Assembly (NCBI GenBank): GCA_021029095.1
Contig: JAJOHG010000425.1
Span: 1 to 20,736, forward strand
DNA: 20,736 nt
Reading direction: 5' to 3'
Origin: Phellopilus nigrolimitatus
Taxonomy: Eukaryota; Basidiomycota; Agaricomycetes; Hymenochaetales; Hymenochaetaceae
This document shows, one piece after another, positions 19,469 to 20,736 of this stretch; positions within the stretch are counted from its first letter, which is position 1, and each line of letters begins with the position of its first letter. The notes below the pieces were generated by a model. That model saw only the letters and a list, made by a program, of their open reading frames with translations, did not search any database and was not told where the DNA came from. The translations under genes were made by a program, and so were the position numbers.

Positions 19469-20736
19469 ATGTTCACGAGAGCGCGCCTTGCGCTGCTTCT
19501 CCACGCTATTTCCCTCTCCGCCCTCGTACGCGCCGGCGGCATCACACCCGCCGCATCCGTTGCTACCCAGTACTCGCTCACAACCTCCACGACCCTCCCC
19601 TTTCCCACTGCTACCCTCTCTGCCAACGATACAGATAACTTTGTCGTGTCTGGCTGGTCGCTCAGCAAAGGCCATATCTCCAACGGCGAGGGCGACTTCC
19701 AGTTTATCAACGACCCCTTCCCGAACAACCAGGTTCCCATCTCGGGCGACAGCAGCTCTTCCAACGGCACAGTCCTCCAAGTCTCCTACCCGGCCGGCTC
19801 GTTTAACAACAATACAGGCGGCGGCCAGTTCTACACGCTATGGAACTCTTCGACTCCCTTCCAGTCTATGCTCCTTTCCTATGAGCTCGCCTTCGACGCG
19901 GGTTTCAACTGGGTGAAGGGTGGGAAGCTCCCGGAATTAGAGGTGGACCGAGTGTCACCGGATGCTCCGGTGGAAAAGAACCTACCGGCTTAGATTGCTT
20001 TAGCACTCGTCTCATGTGGAGGAAGGATGGCGCGGGCGAAGGTATGGTTTAATAGTCAGCATTATTATTTCTGAGCTTTCACACGCATAACCTCAGCGTA
20101 TGCTTATATACCCACATCCAATGGTCTTTGCGACTCCTCCAATGTGATATGCAACGATGACTTTGGTGTCAGCATACAGCGTGGCTCGTTTAGTTTCCCC
20201 GCTGGCCAGTGAGCCGCCTTACATTTGTTTATTACCATTCTATTCAATCGGATACCTATAGGTGGAGCCGAGTATCTCTTCTCGTGCAAATGAATGAGCC
20301 CCCTTCTTCATCCAATGGTTACATCGCATTATAGTGAGCGCATGCGTTTTTCTTCATCAGAGCTCTCAAAATGACGCTCTGCACAGTTTCAATGATATCC
20401 TCGCCGTCTCACAAGGTGGTATCAAGTTCCGCACAGTGAATCGGTGACTGCCGGTGGTCTTTTCTTTTCGTACGCCATTCTCAAGACTCAAGTAAACTTC
20501 GATTGTTACTGATGCTCGTGTCCGTAATCCGTCAGGACGTTTTTCGGCGGAAACGATGACTCCTGGGCAACGCCCGTCGATACGCACACATTTCCGCAAT
20601 TTCGAGCTCTGGGGCTCCGCAAACGGATCGACCAAGCCGAGCTCGAGCGTGCGCACCCGCGCGGCAGAGTGGGGTGGGTGGTCTTCGTTGCCGTACTCGT
20701 GTTCTTCTGTGGCCTCGAGCTCGTGTGATGCATGGC
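19469..20736 (+). pseudogene. secreted PL14-type polysaccharide lyase, frame broken three times, runs off window
   Basis: The deduced product resembles fungal secreted polysaccharide lyases of family PL14 (alginate or glucuronan lyase type). A signal peptide is visible (basic start, LALLLHAISL core, cleavage near VRA). Family blocks in order are GGGQFY, WVKGGKLP, GCSGG, DCFSTRLMWRKDGAGE, FFSTFFGGNDDSWATP and NFELWGS, then a Ser-rich tail. Pieces: 19469-20041, 20097-20208, 20262-20333, 20387-20469 and 20536 to the window end, joined by GT-AG introns of 53-66 nt. Within these pieces the frame must shift near 19933 (about one base missing in the ccggaatt run), near 20442 (about one base missing) and near 20591 (about two bases missing). 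As written, translation from 19469 would stop at 19993. The splice sites and the protein pattern are otherwise intact, so the loss is recent or the read has errors. The 3' end lies outside the window. The family call is strong, but its substrate cannot be told. Confidence 0.78.

Noticed and set aside
19916..19945. A very short intron to explain the first frame break in the lyase gene
   Set aside because: The only GT to AG span there is about 28 nt, too short for these introns, and it would remove the conserved WVKGGKLP block.

Overview
The window is nuclear DNA of a filamentous fungus, most likely a basidiomycete of the Agaricomycetes type. Genes are dense on both strands and cut by many short GT-AG introns, mostly 49-75 nt, with CTNAC-type branch sites. 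They include very small exons of 12-17 nt. The protein set is eukaryotic housekeeping: a TOM1/HUWE1-type HECT ligase, IND1, an ADCK1-type UbiB kinase, RPB3, an EF-hand MscS channel, TLG2 and NAR1. No species can be named from this.

Layout: 14-470 (+) is the 3' end of TOM1. 780-2090 (+) is IND1, a mitochondrial Fe-S factor for complex I. 2489-5067 (-) is an ADCK1/Mcp2-like kinase of mitochondria, convergent with IND1. 5249-6815 (-) is RPB3, a core RNA polymerase II subunit with an added Gly/Trp-rich tail. 7422-10668 (-) is a fungal mechanosensitive channel. 10669-12894 is a 2.2 kb stretch with no supported gene but three Cbf1-like RTCACGTG sites. 12895-14880 (-) is TLG2, a Qa-SNARE. 15610-16127 (+) is an 82-residue protein with ten cysteines, split over five exons, that I cannot place. 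16128-17023 is a pyrimidine-rich gap without a supported gene. 17024-19198 (-) is NAR1 of the cytosolic Fe-S pathway. From 19469 (+) to the window end runs a secreted PL14-type polysaccharide lyase gene whose reading frame is broken three times.

These genes do not form a pathway cluster. IND1 and NAR1 both belong to Fe-S assembly but act in different compartments and are 15 kb apart. The second half of the window is visibly richer in GC, and its coding exons favour G/C third positions more than the first half.

All exon limits below were worked out by hand from splice signals, frame continuity and remembered family conservation. I found no clear mobile-element cluster, CRISPR array, rRNA or tRNA. 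The most unusual items are the WG/GW and SP repeat tail on RPB3, the small Cys-rich multi-exon gene, the broken lyase gene beside intact neighbours, and a Pro-to-Leu change in the conserved DPHPGN motif of the ADCK1-like kinase.
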